8,064 bases of DNA, from positions 1-8,064 of the forward strand of contig JAFAEG010000040.1 of assembly GCA_023424095.1 (NCBI GenBank), given 5' to 3'. The notes under the pieces were generated by a model. It saw nothing but the letters and a program-made list of their open reading frames with translations, was not told the origin of the DNA and made no database searches. Shown here piece after piece: positions 1 through 5,582 of this stretch; positions within the stretch are counted from its first letter, which is position 1; each line of letters starts with the position of its first letter. Origin of the DNA: Pseudomonadota bacterium (GTDB lineage: Bacteria; Pseudomonadota; Alphaproteobacteria; Sphingomonadales; Sphingomonadaceae). The translations under genes and the position numbers were made by a program.

Positions 1-748
1 GCGGACGGGGCTCGGCGCTTCCTTGTTCGGCGGCGGGCGGGCGCCGGCGGCAGGCGCGGTGCCGCCTTACGGGATCGCCAATGTCGCGGCCGGGCATGCG
101 CCGGCCGAGATCGGCCTGGCGACCGGCCTGTGGCGCTCGAACGCGCTCAGCTACACCACCTTCTTCACCGAAAGCTTCGTCGACGAACTGGCGCGGCAGA
201 CCGGGATCGAGCCTTTCTCCTACCGAATCTCGATGCTGGGTCAGAATCCGCGATTGGCCAATGTGCTGACGATGGCGACGGCTTTGGGCGGCTGGGACGG
301 CGGGCCGGCCGGCAGCGGCATGGGGATCGCCGCGCTCGCAGCTTATGGCTCCTATATCGCCACCCTGGTCGAGGTGGAGATCGGGCCCGACCAGAAGATC
401 CGCGTACTGCGCGCGGTCTGCGCGGTGGATTGCGGGCGGGTGGTGAATCCGGAGCTGGTGCGCCAGCAGATCGAGGGCGGTCTGATCCACGGCATCGCCG
501 CCGCGATCGGGCCGGAGTTGACGATCGAGGCCGGAGCGCCGCTGGCGCAAAATCTGGGCGCGCTCGGCCTGCCGACCTTGGCGGACACGCCGACGATCAC
601 GGTCGAACTGGTGACGAGCGAGGCCGAGCCGGGCGGCGTGACCGAACTGGCGGTGCCGACCGCCGCGCCCGCGATCGCCAACGCGCTGCATGCGCTGACC
701 GGCGAGCGGGTGCGGCGGTTGCCGCTGCGCGTCGGGAGCGGGCGGTGA
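1..748 (+). CDS. IorB-like molybdopterin-binding oxidoreductase subunit, C-terminal part (5' end outside window)
   Basis: The frame is open from base 2, so the gene starts upstream; about 248 C-terminal residues are visible. They match the end of the large molybdopterin-cytosine-dinucleotide subunit of the xanthine dehydrogenase family, closest to isoquinoline 1-oxidoreductase beta subunit / aldehyde dehydrogenase (IorB). Landmarks in the visible fragment are FTESFVDELA (~55-64), a glycine-rich GSGMGIAALAAYGSYIA stretch (~104-120), AVDCGRVVNPELVRQQIEGG (~141-160), and the C-terminal GGVTEL...APAIANAL (~211-229) with the glutamate expected to be the active-site base at ~215. Family members hydroxylate N-heterocycles or oxidise aldehydes together with a small 2Fe-2S subunit (IorA), which is not visible here; the true substrate cannot be read. 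The usual G-x-G-E-P around the catalytic Glu is GVTEL here, a divergent form. The gene ends just before a palindromic repeat that may stop transcription. Confidence 0.85.
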   Translation, partial: RTGLGASLFGGGRAPAAGAVPPYGIANVAAGHAPAEIGLATGLWRSNALSYTTFFTESFVDELARQTGIEPFSYRISMLGQNPRLANVLTMATALGGWDGGPAGSGMGIAALAAYGSYIATLVEVEIGPDQKIRVLRAVCAVDCGRVVNPELVRQQIEGGLIHGIAAAIGPELTIEAGAPLAQNLGALGLPTLADTPTITVELVTSEAEPGGVTELAVPTAAPAIANALHALTGERVRRLPLRVGSGR

Positions 749-758
749 TCCGAGGCGC

Positions 759-844
759 CGTCATTCCAGCGAAAGCTGGAATCTCATTGCCTTGACACTG
801 CGCCCAGAAAAAGAAGGGAGATTCCAGCTTCCGCTGGAATGACG
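759..844. repeat. Mirrored pair of REP-like palindromes
   Basis: Two 27-base elements (759-785 and 818-844) are inverted copies of each other with one mismatch, separated by 32 bases. Each is itself a palindrome: ATTCCAGC-GAAA-GCTGGAAT in the first and ATTCCAGC-TTCC-GCTGGAAT in the second, an 8-bp stem with a 4-base loop. The layout (two head-to-head hairpin units in an intergenic gap) is that of REP/BIME-type elements; similar GTCATTCC...GGAATGAC units are, from general knowledge, common in proteobacterial genomes. They fill most of the gap between the iorB-like gene and hemH, so the hairpins could end transcription of the former. A small MITE remnant is an alternative reading. No direct target-site duplication was identified. 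Confidence 0.75.
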
Positions 845-856
845 AGATTGAGGTCG

Positions 857-1870
857 ATGTCAGTGCTGCCTTCCGACCACCCGTCCATCCCGCCGTCGCG
901 CAAGATCGGCGTGCTGCTGATCAATCTCGGCACGCCCGACGAAGCGAATCCGCGCGCGGTGAAGCGCTATCTGAAGCAATTCCTCTCGGACCGCCGCGTG
1001 GTGGAAATCCCGCAACTGGTCTGGCAGCCGATCCTGCGCGGGATCATCCTGAACACCCGGCCGAAGAAATCCGCCCATGCCTACCAGCAGGTGTGGACAG
1101 AAGAGGGCTCGCCGCTCGCCGCGATCACGCGGGCGCAGGCGGAGGCGCTGCAGGGCGCATTCGGACCGGAGGTGATCGTCGATCACGCCATGCGCTACGG
1201 CAATCCGGCGATCGGGGCGCGGCTCGCGGCGCTGAAGGACCAGGGCTGCGAGCGGGTGCTGCTCGCGCCGCTCTATCCGCAATATTGCGCCGCCACGACC
1301 GCGACCGCGAATGACGATGCGTTCCGGGCGCTGGCCGGGATGCGCTGGCAGCCGGCGGTGCGGACTTTGCCGCCTTATCATGACGATCCGCGTTACATCG
1401 CCGCGCTGGCGGAGGCGGTCGCGGCGCAATTGGCGGCGCTCGATTTCGCGCCGGACGCGCTGCTCGCCAGCTTCCACGGCATGCCGGAGCGTACACTCCA
1501 TCTCGGCGATCCCTATCATTGCCATTGCCGCAAGACCGGACGGCTCCTCTCCGAGGCGCTGGGCCGGGAGGTGACGGTCACCTTCCAGTCCCGCTTTGGC
1601 AAAGCGAAGTGGCTGGAGCCTTATACCGACGCGACGCTCGCGGCCTTGCCGGGGCAGGGGGCGAAGAAGGTCGCGATCCTCGCCCCGGGCTTTTCGGCCG
1701 ATTGCCTGGAGACGCTGGAGGAACTGGCGCTGCGCGGGCGGGACAGCTTCATGGCCGCGGGCGGCGAGCGCTTCGCCTATTTGCCCTGCCTCAACGATTC
1801 CCCCGGCGGGCTGGCGATGCTCCGCGCCGTCCTGGGAACCGAACTTGAAGGTTGGGTGTCTCCCCCATAG
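857..1870 (+). CDS. hemH: Ferrochelatase
   Basis: Ferrochelatase inserts Fe2+ into protoporphyrin IX, the last step of protoheme synthesis. The 337-residue product has the normal bacterial length and the family landmarks in order: KIGVLLINLGTPDE (~16-29), FLSDRRVVEIP (~42-52), AMRYGNPAI (~111-119), LLAPLYPQY (~135-143), SFHGMPER (~205-212) with the metal-binding/catalytic His207, GDPYHCHCRKT (~217-227), TFQSRFGKAKWLEPYT (~242-257) and GFSADCLETLEEL (~278-290) with Glu285 as the second conserved active-site acid. No cysteines follow position 311, so the C-terminal 2Fe-2S cluster of animal enzymes is absent. I chose the ATG at 857: it has GAGG at 850-853 (short 3-base spacing), and the in-frame ATG at 839 lies inside the upstream palindromic repeat and would add only six non-conserved residues. 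No transmembrane segment is evident. phaB follows after 31 bases and could be co-transcribed. Confidence 0.95.
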   Translation: MSVLPSDHPSIPPSRKIGVLLINLGTPDEANPRAVKRYLKQFLSDRRVVEIPQLVWQPILRGIILNTRPKKSAHAYQQVWTEEGSPLAAITRAQAEALQGAFGPEVIVDHAMRYGNPAIGARLAALKDQGCERVLLAPLYPQYCAATTATANDDAFRALAGMRWQPAVRTLPPYHDDPRYIAALAEAVAAQLAALDFAPDALLASFHGMPERTLHLGDPYHCHCRKTGRLLSEALGREVTVTFQSRFGKAKWLEPYTDATLAALPGQGAKKVAILAPGFSADCLETLEELALRGRDSFMAAGGERFAYLPCLNDSPGGLAMLRAVLGTELEGWVSPP

Positions 1871-1901
1871 AGCAGAGCATATAAACATAAGGAGAGGGTC
1901 T

Positions 1902-2624
1902 ATGGGTCGAGTGGCAATCGTGACGGGCGGCACGCGTGGGATCGGCGAGGCGATCAGCCTGGCGCTGAGGGATGCGGGCATGACCGTCGCGGCGAATTAT
2001 GCCGGTAATGACGAACGCGCCCGCGAGTTCACCGAGCGGACCGGGATCAAGGCGTTCAAATGGGACGTCGCCGATTATGATGCGTGCGTCGCTGGGACGC
2101 AGCAGGTTGAGGCCGAGCTCGGCCCGGTCGATGTGCTGGTCAACAATGCCGGCATCACCCGCGACGGCACTATGAAGCGCATGGACCGCAAGGCCTGGGA
2201 AGATGTGATCGATACCAACCTCGGCGGTTGCTACAATATGGCCAAGGCGGTGTGGGACGGGATGAACGGCCGCAAATATGGCCGCATCGTCAACATCGGC
2301 TCGATCAACGGCCAGGCCGGCCAGTACGGCCAGGTCAATTATGCTGCGGCGAAGAGCGGCATTCACGGCTTCACCAAGGCGCTGGCGCAGGAAGGCGCGC
2401 GCGCCGGGATCACCGTCAACGCAATCGCGCCGGGCTATATCGATACCGACATGGTCGCGGCGGTGCCGCCGGAAGTGCTGGAGAAGATCGTCGCGAAAAT
2501 CCCGGTCGGCCGGCTTGGCCAGGCCAGCGAGATTGCACGCGGCGTGGCGTTCCTGACGGCGGAAGAAGGCGGCTTCGTCACCGGCTCGACGCTGTCGATC
2601 AACGGCGGCCAGCACATGTATTGA
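1902..2624 (+). CDS. phaB: Acetoacetyl-CoA reductase (PhaB)
   Basis: A 240-residue short-chain dehydrogenase/reductase that reduces acetoacetyl-CoA to (R)-3-hydroxybutyryl-CoA with NADPH, feeding polyhydroxybutyrate synthesis in the cytoplasm. Visible motifs are the cofactor-binding TGGTRGIG (8-15), NNAG (81-84) and the catalytic tetrad Asn106, Ser134, Tyr147 and Lys151 (YAAAK). The stretch NIGSINGQAGQYGQVNYAAA and the C-terminus SINGGQHMY are characteristic of PhaB rather than of FabG, which is the nearest alternative. The ATG at 1902 has a strong Shine-Dalgarno (AAGGAG, 1889-1894, 7-base spacing). It lies 31 bases after hemH on the same strand. No phaA or phaC is beside it in this window, so the pathway genes appear to be dispersed. 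The following gap contains strong hairpins that probably end the transcript. Confidence 0.95.
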   Translation: MGRVAIVTGGTRGIGEAISLALRDAGMTVAANYAGNDERAREFTERTGIKAFKWDVADYDACVAGTQQVEAELGPVDVLVNNAGITRDGTMKRMDRKAWEDVIDTNLGGCYNMAKAVWDGMNGRKYGRIVNIGSINGQAGQYGQVNYAAAKSGIHGFTKALAQEGARAGITVNAIAPGYIDTDMVAAVPPEVLEKIVAKIPVGRLGQASEIARGVAFLTAEEGGFVTGSTLSINGGQHMY

Positions 2625-2625
2625 G

Positions 2626-2638
2626 CCCGCGCTGCGGG
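2626..2638 (+). terminator. Short GC hairpin immediately after phaB
   Basis: CCCGC-GCT-GCGGG forms a 5-bp stem with a 3-base loop, beginning one base after the phaB stop codon. It is followed by GAATAAGGTT rather than a run of T, so it is a weak candidate for intrinsic termination and may instead stabilise the mRNA 3' end. Confidence 0.35.
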
Positions 2639-2648
2639 AATAAGGTTC

Positions 2649-2730
2649 TGGCTTCGCAAGCCGCGAAGAAGGGAAGCCGCGAAATGGAACACTCCTTCGC
2701 GGCTTCCTGCCTTTGCTGCTTGCGAAGCCA
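2649..2730. terminator. Nested inverted repeats between convergent genes (possible bidirectional terminator)
   Basis: Two perfect inverted repeats are nested. The outer arms are GGCTTCGCAAGC (2650-2661) and GCTTGCGAAGCC (2718-2729), extendable by one T-A pair. The inner arms are GGAAGCCGCGAA (2672-2683) and TTCGCGGCTTCC (2696-2707) around a 12-base loop. They lie between phaB (+ strand) and the convergent HTH/DUF4019 gene (- strand), so a folded transcript from either side would form a strong cruciform-like hairpin. No clear T-tract follows on either strand, so the termination role is inferred from position. A REP-type repeat unit is the alternative. Confidence 0.55.
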
Positions 2731-2740
2731 AATTCTATTG

Positions 2741-2755
2741 GCGGCCTTTGGCCGC
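2741..2755 (-). terminator. Hairpin just past the stop of the HTH/DUF4019 gene
   Basis: GCGGCC-TTT-GGCCGC forms a 6-bp stem with a 3-base loop, six bases beyond the stop codon of the minus-strand gene. Read on the minus strand it is followed by an A/T-rich stretch (CAATAGAATTT), which suits a weak intrinsic terminator for that gene. Confidence 0.45.
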
Positions 2756-2760
2756 TGAGG

Positions 2761-3501
2761 TCATTCGACCCAGATTCCGAGCACCTTCCAGGCGCCACCT
2801 TCCCGCGCCAGGGTGACGGTCTCGGTCGCTTCGCGGTTTGCGAAGCGGGTGCGGAACTTAACCATCTCCGCACCGGCGGGCGGCACCGGGATGCTTTCCA
2901 CCGACAGGTCCGCGCGCGAGATTACGGAGCCGAAGCGGGCGCGGACGGCTTCGGTGGCCCGCGTCCAGGCCTCCACACTGTTCAGCTCGCGGAACGATTG
3001 GGCCGTACCGCGCCAGCTTTCCTCCATGCGGCCGGCCTCGACCAAGGCGAGCCAGTCGCGCGCCGCTCGGGTGGCCTCGGCGTGAGTCTGCACTTGGGCG
3101 GGCGGCTGATTCGAGGCGGCGGGGGATTGGGGCTGCATCGCGAGCAGAGCGATGCCGAGCATGGCTGACATGACAAGGACTCCTGCGAGGATCCAGGGCG
3201 CACGTCGCGTCCGCCCTCCGATCGTCGCGGCCTTGTCTGCCGCAGCGTCGGCCGCGCCGGCTTCCCCCAATTCCTTGTATCCAAGCGATTCGGGGGTCGC
3301 GCCTTCGCTCTCGAGCAGCAGGCGCGCGGCGGCACGGCTGCTCGACACCGACAATTTGCGCCGTGCCGCGCGCAGCCGTTCGTTGACGGTGTGGACCGAC
3401 AGGCCGAGGTCGCGGGCCATCGACTTCGCATCATGGCCGCGGCCCATCAGCCGAAGCGTCTGCTTCTCTTTTTCGGTGAGGACCTGCAGCGCGTCCGGCA
3501 T
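2761..3501 (-). CDS. Membrane-anchored LuxR-type HTH protein with C-terminal DUF4019-like domain
   Basis: The 246-residue product has three parts. Residues ~5-65 are a LuxR/GerE-type helix-turn-helix (LTEKEKQTLRLMGRGHDAKS, then LGLSVHTVNERLRAARRKL). Residues ~103-122 form one hydrophobic segment (WILAGVLVMSAMLGIALLAM). Residues ~140-246 resemble DUF4019, with W150, ESW (161-163), G191, a KFRTRF strand (215-220) and the closing GGAWKVLGIWVE. There is no receiver domain, so this is not a standard response regulator. I infer a one-component regulator with the DNA-binding part in the cytoplasm and the C-terminal domain outside the inner membrane, perhaps sensing an envelope signal; ligand and targets are unknown. 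The start at 3501 has no good Shine-Dalgarno but places the HTH directly at the N-terminus. The gene converges on phaB and diverges, 65 bases away, from the RHH gene. Confidence 0.85.
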   Translation of the reverse strand: MPDALQVLTEKEKQTLRLMGRGHDAKSMARDLGLSVHTVNERLRAARRKLSVSSSRAAARLLLESEGATPESLGYKELGEAGAADAAADKAATIGGRTRRAPWILAGVLVMSAMLGIALLAMQPQSPAASNQPPAQVQTHAEATRAARDWLALVEAGRMEESWRGTAQSFRELNSVEAWTRATEAVRARFGSVISRADLSVESIPVPPAGAEMVKFRTRFANREATETVTLAREGGAWKVLGIWVE

Positions 3502-3566
3502 GGCGCCGGTCTAGGAAGGGCGCGCTGCTCGCTCCACCCCCAAAAATTCGTGTATCAGCAGGCGCG

Positions 3567-3809
3567 ATGGCCAACCTCTATCATCCGCCGAAGAAACGCT
3601 CCGTGATGATCGCCGGGCACGCGACCTCGATCAGCCTGGAGCCGATCTTCTGGGATGCGCTGAAGGCCGCGGCCGTCGAGCAAGGGGTCCCGCTTTCGGC
3701 GCTGGTGGCGCGAATCGACGCGGCGCGGATCGAATCGCCGACCCCGGCGAACCTGGCCAGCGCGATTCGGGCCTGGCTGTTCGACCGGAGCCAGGCCTCG
3801 GGAGGCTGA
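3567..3809 (+). CDS. Small ribbon-helix-helix (RHH_4-like) protein
   Basis: An 80-residue protein with the pattern of the RHH_4 family: KRSVMIAGHATSISLEPIFW (10-29), giving the DNA-binding beta strand and start of helix 1, then ALKAAAVEQGVPLSALVARID (31-51), and NLASAIRAWLFD (62-73). Ribbon-helix-helix proteins dimerise and bind DNA through the paired strands; this subfamily is widespread in alphaproteobacteria but its role is poorly defined, and some entries carry misleading enzyme names. It could be a transcription factor or a DNA-bound accessory protein. The ATG at 3567 has only a weak AGG ahead of it (3560-3562). It shares a 65-base divergent promoter region with the HTH/DUF4019 gene, which suggests but does not prove joint regulation. 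No toxin gene adjoins it on the same strand, so an antitoxin role is unlikely. Confidence 0.85.
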   Translation: MANLYHPPKKRSVMIAGHATSISLEPIFWDALKAAAVEQGVPLSALVARIDAARIESPTPANLASAIRAWLFDRSQASGG

Positions 3810-3836
3810 TCCTTCCGCTCTCAATGCAATCCAAAC

Positions 3837-3869
3837 TTGACCTCATGTTAAGTAGACATAACATTGACC
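3837..3869 (+). promoter_or_regulatory. Promoter with embedded inverted repeat upstream of the hydrolase operon
   Basis: TTGACC (3837-3842) is followed after 16 bases by TAACAT (3859-3864), an acceptable sigma-70-type -35/-10 pair. The spacer and -10 contain the inverted repeat ATGTTA (3845-3850) - 8 bases - TAACAT (3859-3864), and TTGACC recurs at 3864-3869. This is an AT-rich island in otherwise GC-rich DNA, 62 bases ahead of the hydrolase start. The symmetric arms overlapping the -10 are where a repressor would act; the XRE protein at the end of the operon is the obvious candidate, by inference only. Confidence 0.5.
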
Positions 3870-3930
3870 TTGAACGCAGGGAGGGCGCTCGCGATTGGGC
3901 GGGCTGCTGGATGCGTCAGGGGAATAGGGA

Positions 3931-4902
3931 ATGCGCTGGTTTCACCTGTTGGCGAAGATCGCCCTGCTGGCGGGAGCGGCGGCACCGGCCGGTGCGGCGG
4001 CGCAGGCGGCATCGGCCCAGCCAGCCGCCACGCCTTCGACCTATGTCCGGCCCGAGGCGCCCGGGCGGCTGATCGCGGTCGATGGCGCGCGCCGCCTGCA
4101 CATCCTGTGCAAAGGCGATTCGGACGGACCGGCGGTGATCTTCGAGGCCGGGCTGTCGCAGTTCACCGCCAACACCACACTCAGCCTCGCCCAGGACGCG
4201 ATCGCGCCGTTCGCGCGGGTCTGCGCTTATGATCGCGCCGGGCTGGGCTGGAGCGATCCGGCGCCTGAGCATTGGACTCAGCAAGGCATGATCGCCGACC
4301 TGCACCGGCTGCTCGCGGCGGCTGGCGTGCGCGGGCCCTATATATTGGTCGCTCATTCCCTCGGTGGGCCGCTGGCCCGGGCCTATGCGCGGGCGCATCC
4401 GGCCGAGGTCGCCGGGCTGGTCCTGGTCGATACGACAACGGACCGGCACGCGGCCGAACTGGCGCAGGCGCGAATCAGCGTGGTCGCGCAGCTGGACGCC
4501 GCGATCGCCGCGTCGCGGCCGGGCACGCCGGTGATCGGCTTCCCCGCTGGCACCCCCGCGGAAACGATGATGGCGTTCACGCCGGAAATCCTGCGCGGTG
4601 TGAAGGTGGAGTTTCTGGCGCTCGACAGCGCGCTGCCGAATCTGTCGGCGGAGATGGCGCGGGGGCGGCTTGGCGCCGTGCCCTTGCTGGTGGTCCGGCG
4701 CGGCAAGACGGCGCAGCCGCCGAGCGACGAGGACCGCAATCATCGCGAAGGGCAGGAGGCTTTGCTCGCTTTGTCGTCTAACAGCGCGATGATCGTTGCG
4801 GAGCATAGCGGCCACACCATCCCGCTCGACGAGCCGCAGGTGGTTGCCGCGGCGGTCCGGCGGATGCTGGATGCGATTCGGGCCGGGCGGCCATTGTCGT
4901 GA
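3931..4902 (+). CDS. Exported alpha/beta-fold hydrolase
   Basis: The 323-residue product starts with a signal peptide (positive RW..K, hydrophobic core ~6-22, Ala-rich cleavage region near 22-30), so it probably acts in the periplasm or outside the cell. The alpha/beta hydrolase core runs from ~45: the AVIFEAGLSQF strand/loop (68-78), YDRAGLGWSD (100-109), the nucleophile elbow VAHSLGG with Ser143 (Ala replaces the first Gly of G-x-S-x-G, as in many family members), LVLVDTTTD (163-171), and the C-terminal HSGHTIPLDEP with the likely catalytic His295. The acidic triad member cannot be assigned with certainty. Esterase or related hydrolase activity is expected, but the substrate is unknown. The ATG at 3931 has AGGGG at 3918-3922. 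Gene order suggests an operon with the two downstream genes (42-base gap to the next start). Confidence 0.88.
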   Translation: MRWFHLLAKIALLAGAAAPAGAAAQAASAQPAATPSTYVRPEAPGRLIAVDGARRLHILCKGDSDGPAVIFEAGLSQFTANTTLSLAQDAIAPFARVCAYDRAGLGWSDPAPEHWTQQGMIADLHRLLAAAGVRGPYILVAHSLGGPLARAYARAHPAEVAGLVLVDTTTDRHAAELAQARISVVAQLDAAIAASRPGTPVIGFPAGTPAETMMAFTPEILRGVKVEFLALDSALPNLSAEMARGRLGAVPLLVVRRGKTAQPPSDEDRNHREGQEALLALSSNSAMIVAEHSGHTIPLDEPQVVAAAVRRMLDAIRAGRPLS

Positions 4903-4944
4903 CCGGCAAGCGCCTTATCCTCACGAACGGAGTGGGAGCCCTAA

Positions 4945-5358
4945 ATGGTCGCGCGTGAACGAATCGCCTGGATCGATCTGGTCGGGATGCTCCTGGCCTA
5001 TGGCTTCTTCTTCACTGCTTTCCTGCGGGACGAGCGTACGCCTTTGACGCTCGTCATCCTGTTCGCGATCGCGACCGCGGTTCGGCTCGCGATCCTGGCC
5101 GGCGCCTATCTCACCCTCTCCGCGGAAGGGCGCGGCGAGTTGCGCGGGCGGCCGGACGAGCGCGACCGGGCGGTGTCACGACGCGCCGGTCAGGCCGCTT
5201 ATTACGTGCTGCTGCTCAGCATTATCGTGATCGTCTTCATGGCCTTCGATCATAATGGAATCAGCGTGGCAACGGCCGGTCTGGCCGGTCTGGTCGGGGC
5301 GGACGTCGTCCGCACGGCCGTCACCATCGCCGGCTATCATTGGGGCTGGCGTGGCTGA
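4945..5358 (+). CDS. Four-helix membrane protein resembling DUF2178
   Basis: A 137-residue integral membrane protein with four hydrophobic segments at ~9-27, 33-56, 82-101 and 106-128. A charged linker, EGRGELRGRPDERDRAVSRR (61-80), lies between helices 2 and 3; the D-E-R-D followed by a basic stretch and the next helix resembles the DUF2178 family, which in many bacteria and archaea sits beside a small XRE-type regulator exactly as here. No enzymatic motif is visible. The start at 4945 has GGGAG (4934-4938) at 6-base spacing. The 3' end overlaps the XRE gene by 8 bases, implying translational coupling and similar amounts of both proteins. I infer a membrane partner that may sequester or control the regulator; this is not shown by the sequence. 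The family assignment is by pattern only and needs a profile search. Confidence 0.8.
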   Translation: MVARERIAWIDLVGMLLAYGFFFTAFLRDERTPLTLVILFAIATAVRLAILAGAYLTLSAEGRGELRGRPDERDRAVSRRAGQAAYYVLLLSIIVIVFMAFDHNGISVATAGLAGLVGADVVRTAVTIAGYHWGWRG

Positions 5359-5569
5359 GCGGCGGCTGACCAATCGCATCCGGATGCTTCGGTTCATGGC
5401 GGACGAGATGACTCAGGCCGATCTTGGCGCCGCGATCGGGGTCACCCGGCAGACCGTCGCGGCGATCGAGCAGGGCAAATATTCGCCGACGCTGGAGACG
5501 GCGTTCCGAATCGCCGAGGTGTTGGGCAAGCCGCTGGACGAGGTGTTCCAGTGGGAGACCTCGGCCTAG
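5351..5569 (+). CDS. Small XRE-family helix-turn-helix regulator
   Basis: A 72-residue protein consisting almost entirely of a Cro/CI-type HTH: LTNRIRMLR (6-14), then EMTQADLGAAIGVTRQTVAA (19-38) covering the two recognition helices, IEQGKYSPTLETAFRIAEVL (39-58), and the C-terminal GKPLDEVFQWE. This is the compact class of repressors, typically 65-75 residues, commonly paired with a small membrane protein. The GTG at 5351 is preferred over the ATG at 5384 because the latter would remove the conserved first helix; GGGG at 5342-5345 precedes the GTG. The start lies inside the end of the preceding membrane-protein gene (8-base overlap). It may repress its own operon at the inverted repeat near 3845-3864. 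It converges on the flippase gene with 13 bases between stops. Confidence 0.9.
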   Translation: MAERRLTNRIRMLRFMADEMTQADLGAAIGVTRQTVAAIEQGKYSPTLETAFRIAEVLGKPLDEVFQWETSA

Positions 5570-5582
5570 CCGAATCCGCGCT

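Noticed and set aside
792..820. TTGACA between the two palindromes as a hemH promoter
   Set aside because: The -35 is perfect, but nothing resembling a -10 occurs 15-19 bases downstream (the region reads AGAAAAAGAAGGGAG), so it is not listed as a promoter.
1875..1890. CATATAAAC before phaB as a -10 box
   Set aside because: No acceptable -35 lies at the right distance; the AT-rich leader more likely just keeps the ribosome site open.
860..1981. Long minus-strand open frame (373 codons) opposite hemH
   Set aside because: It lies opposite a clear ferrochelatase and its translation is Arg/His-rich with no recognisable motif; long antisense frames are expected in high-GC coding DNA.
1791..2873. 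Long minus-strand open frame opposite phaB
   Set aside because: It covers the phaB coding strand and the hairpin cluster and has no family resemblance; a GC-driven shadow.
3567..3809. RHH protein as the antitoxin of a toxin-antitoxin pair
   Set aside because: No small toxin-like gene is adjacent on the same strand, and the sequence fits the solitary RHH_4 type.
3824..4072. Small open frame starting in the promoter region before the hydrolase gene
   Set aside because: It begins ahead of the promoter -35 and overlaps the signal-peptide region in another frame; the product looks random.
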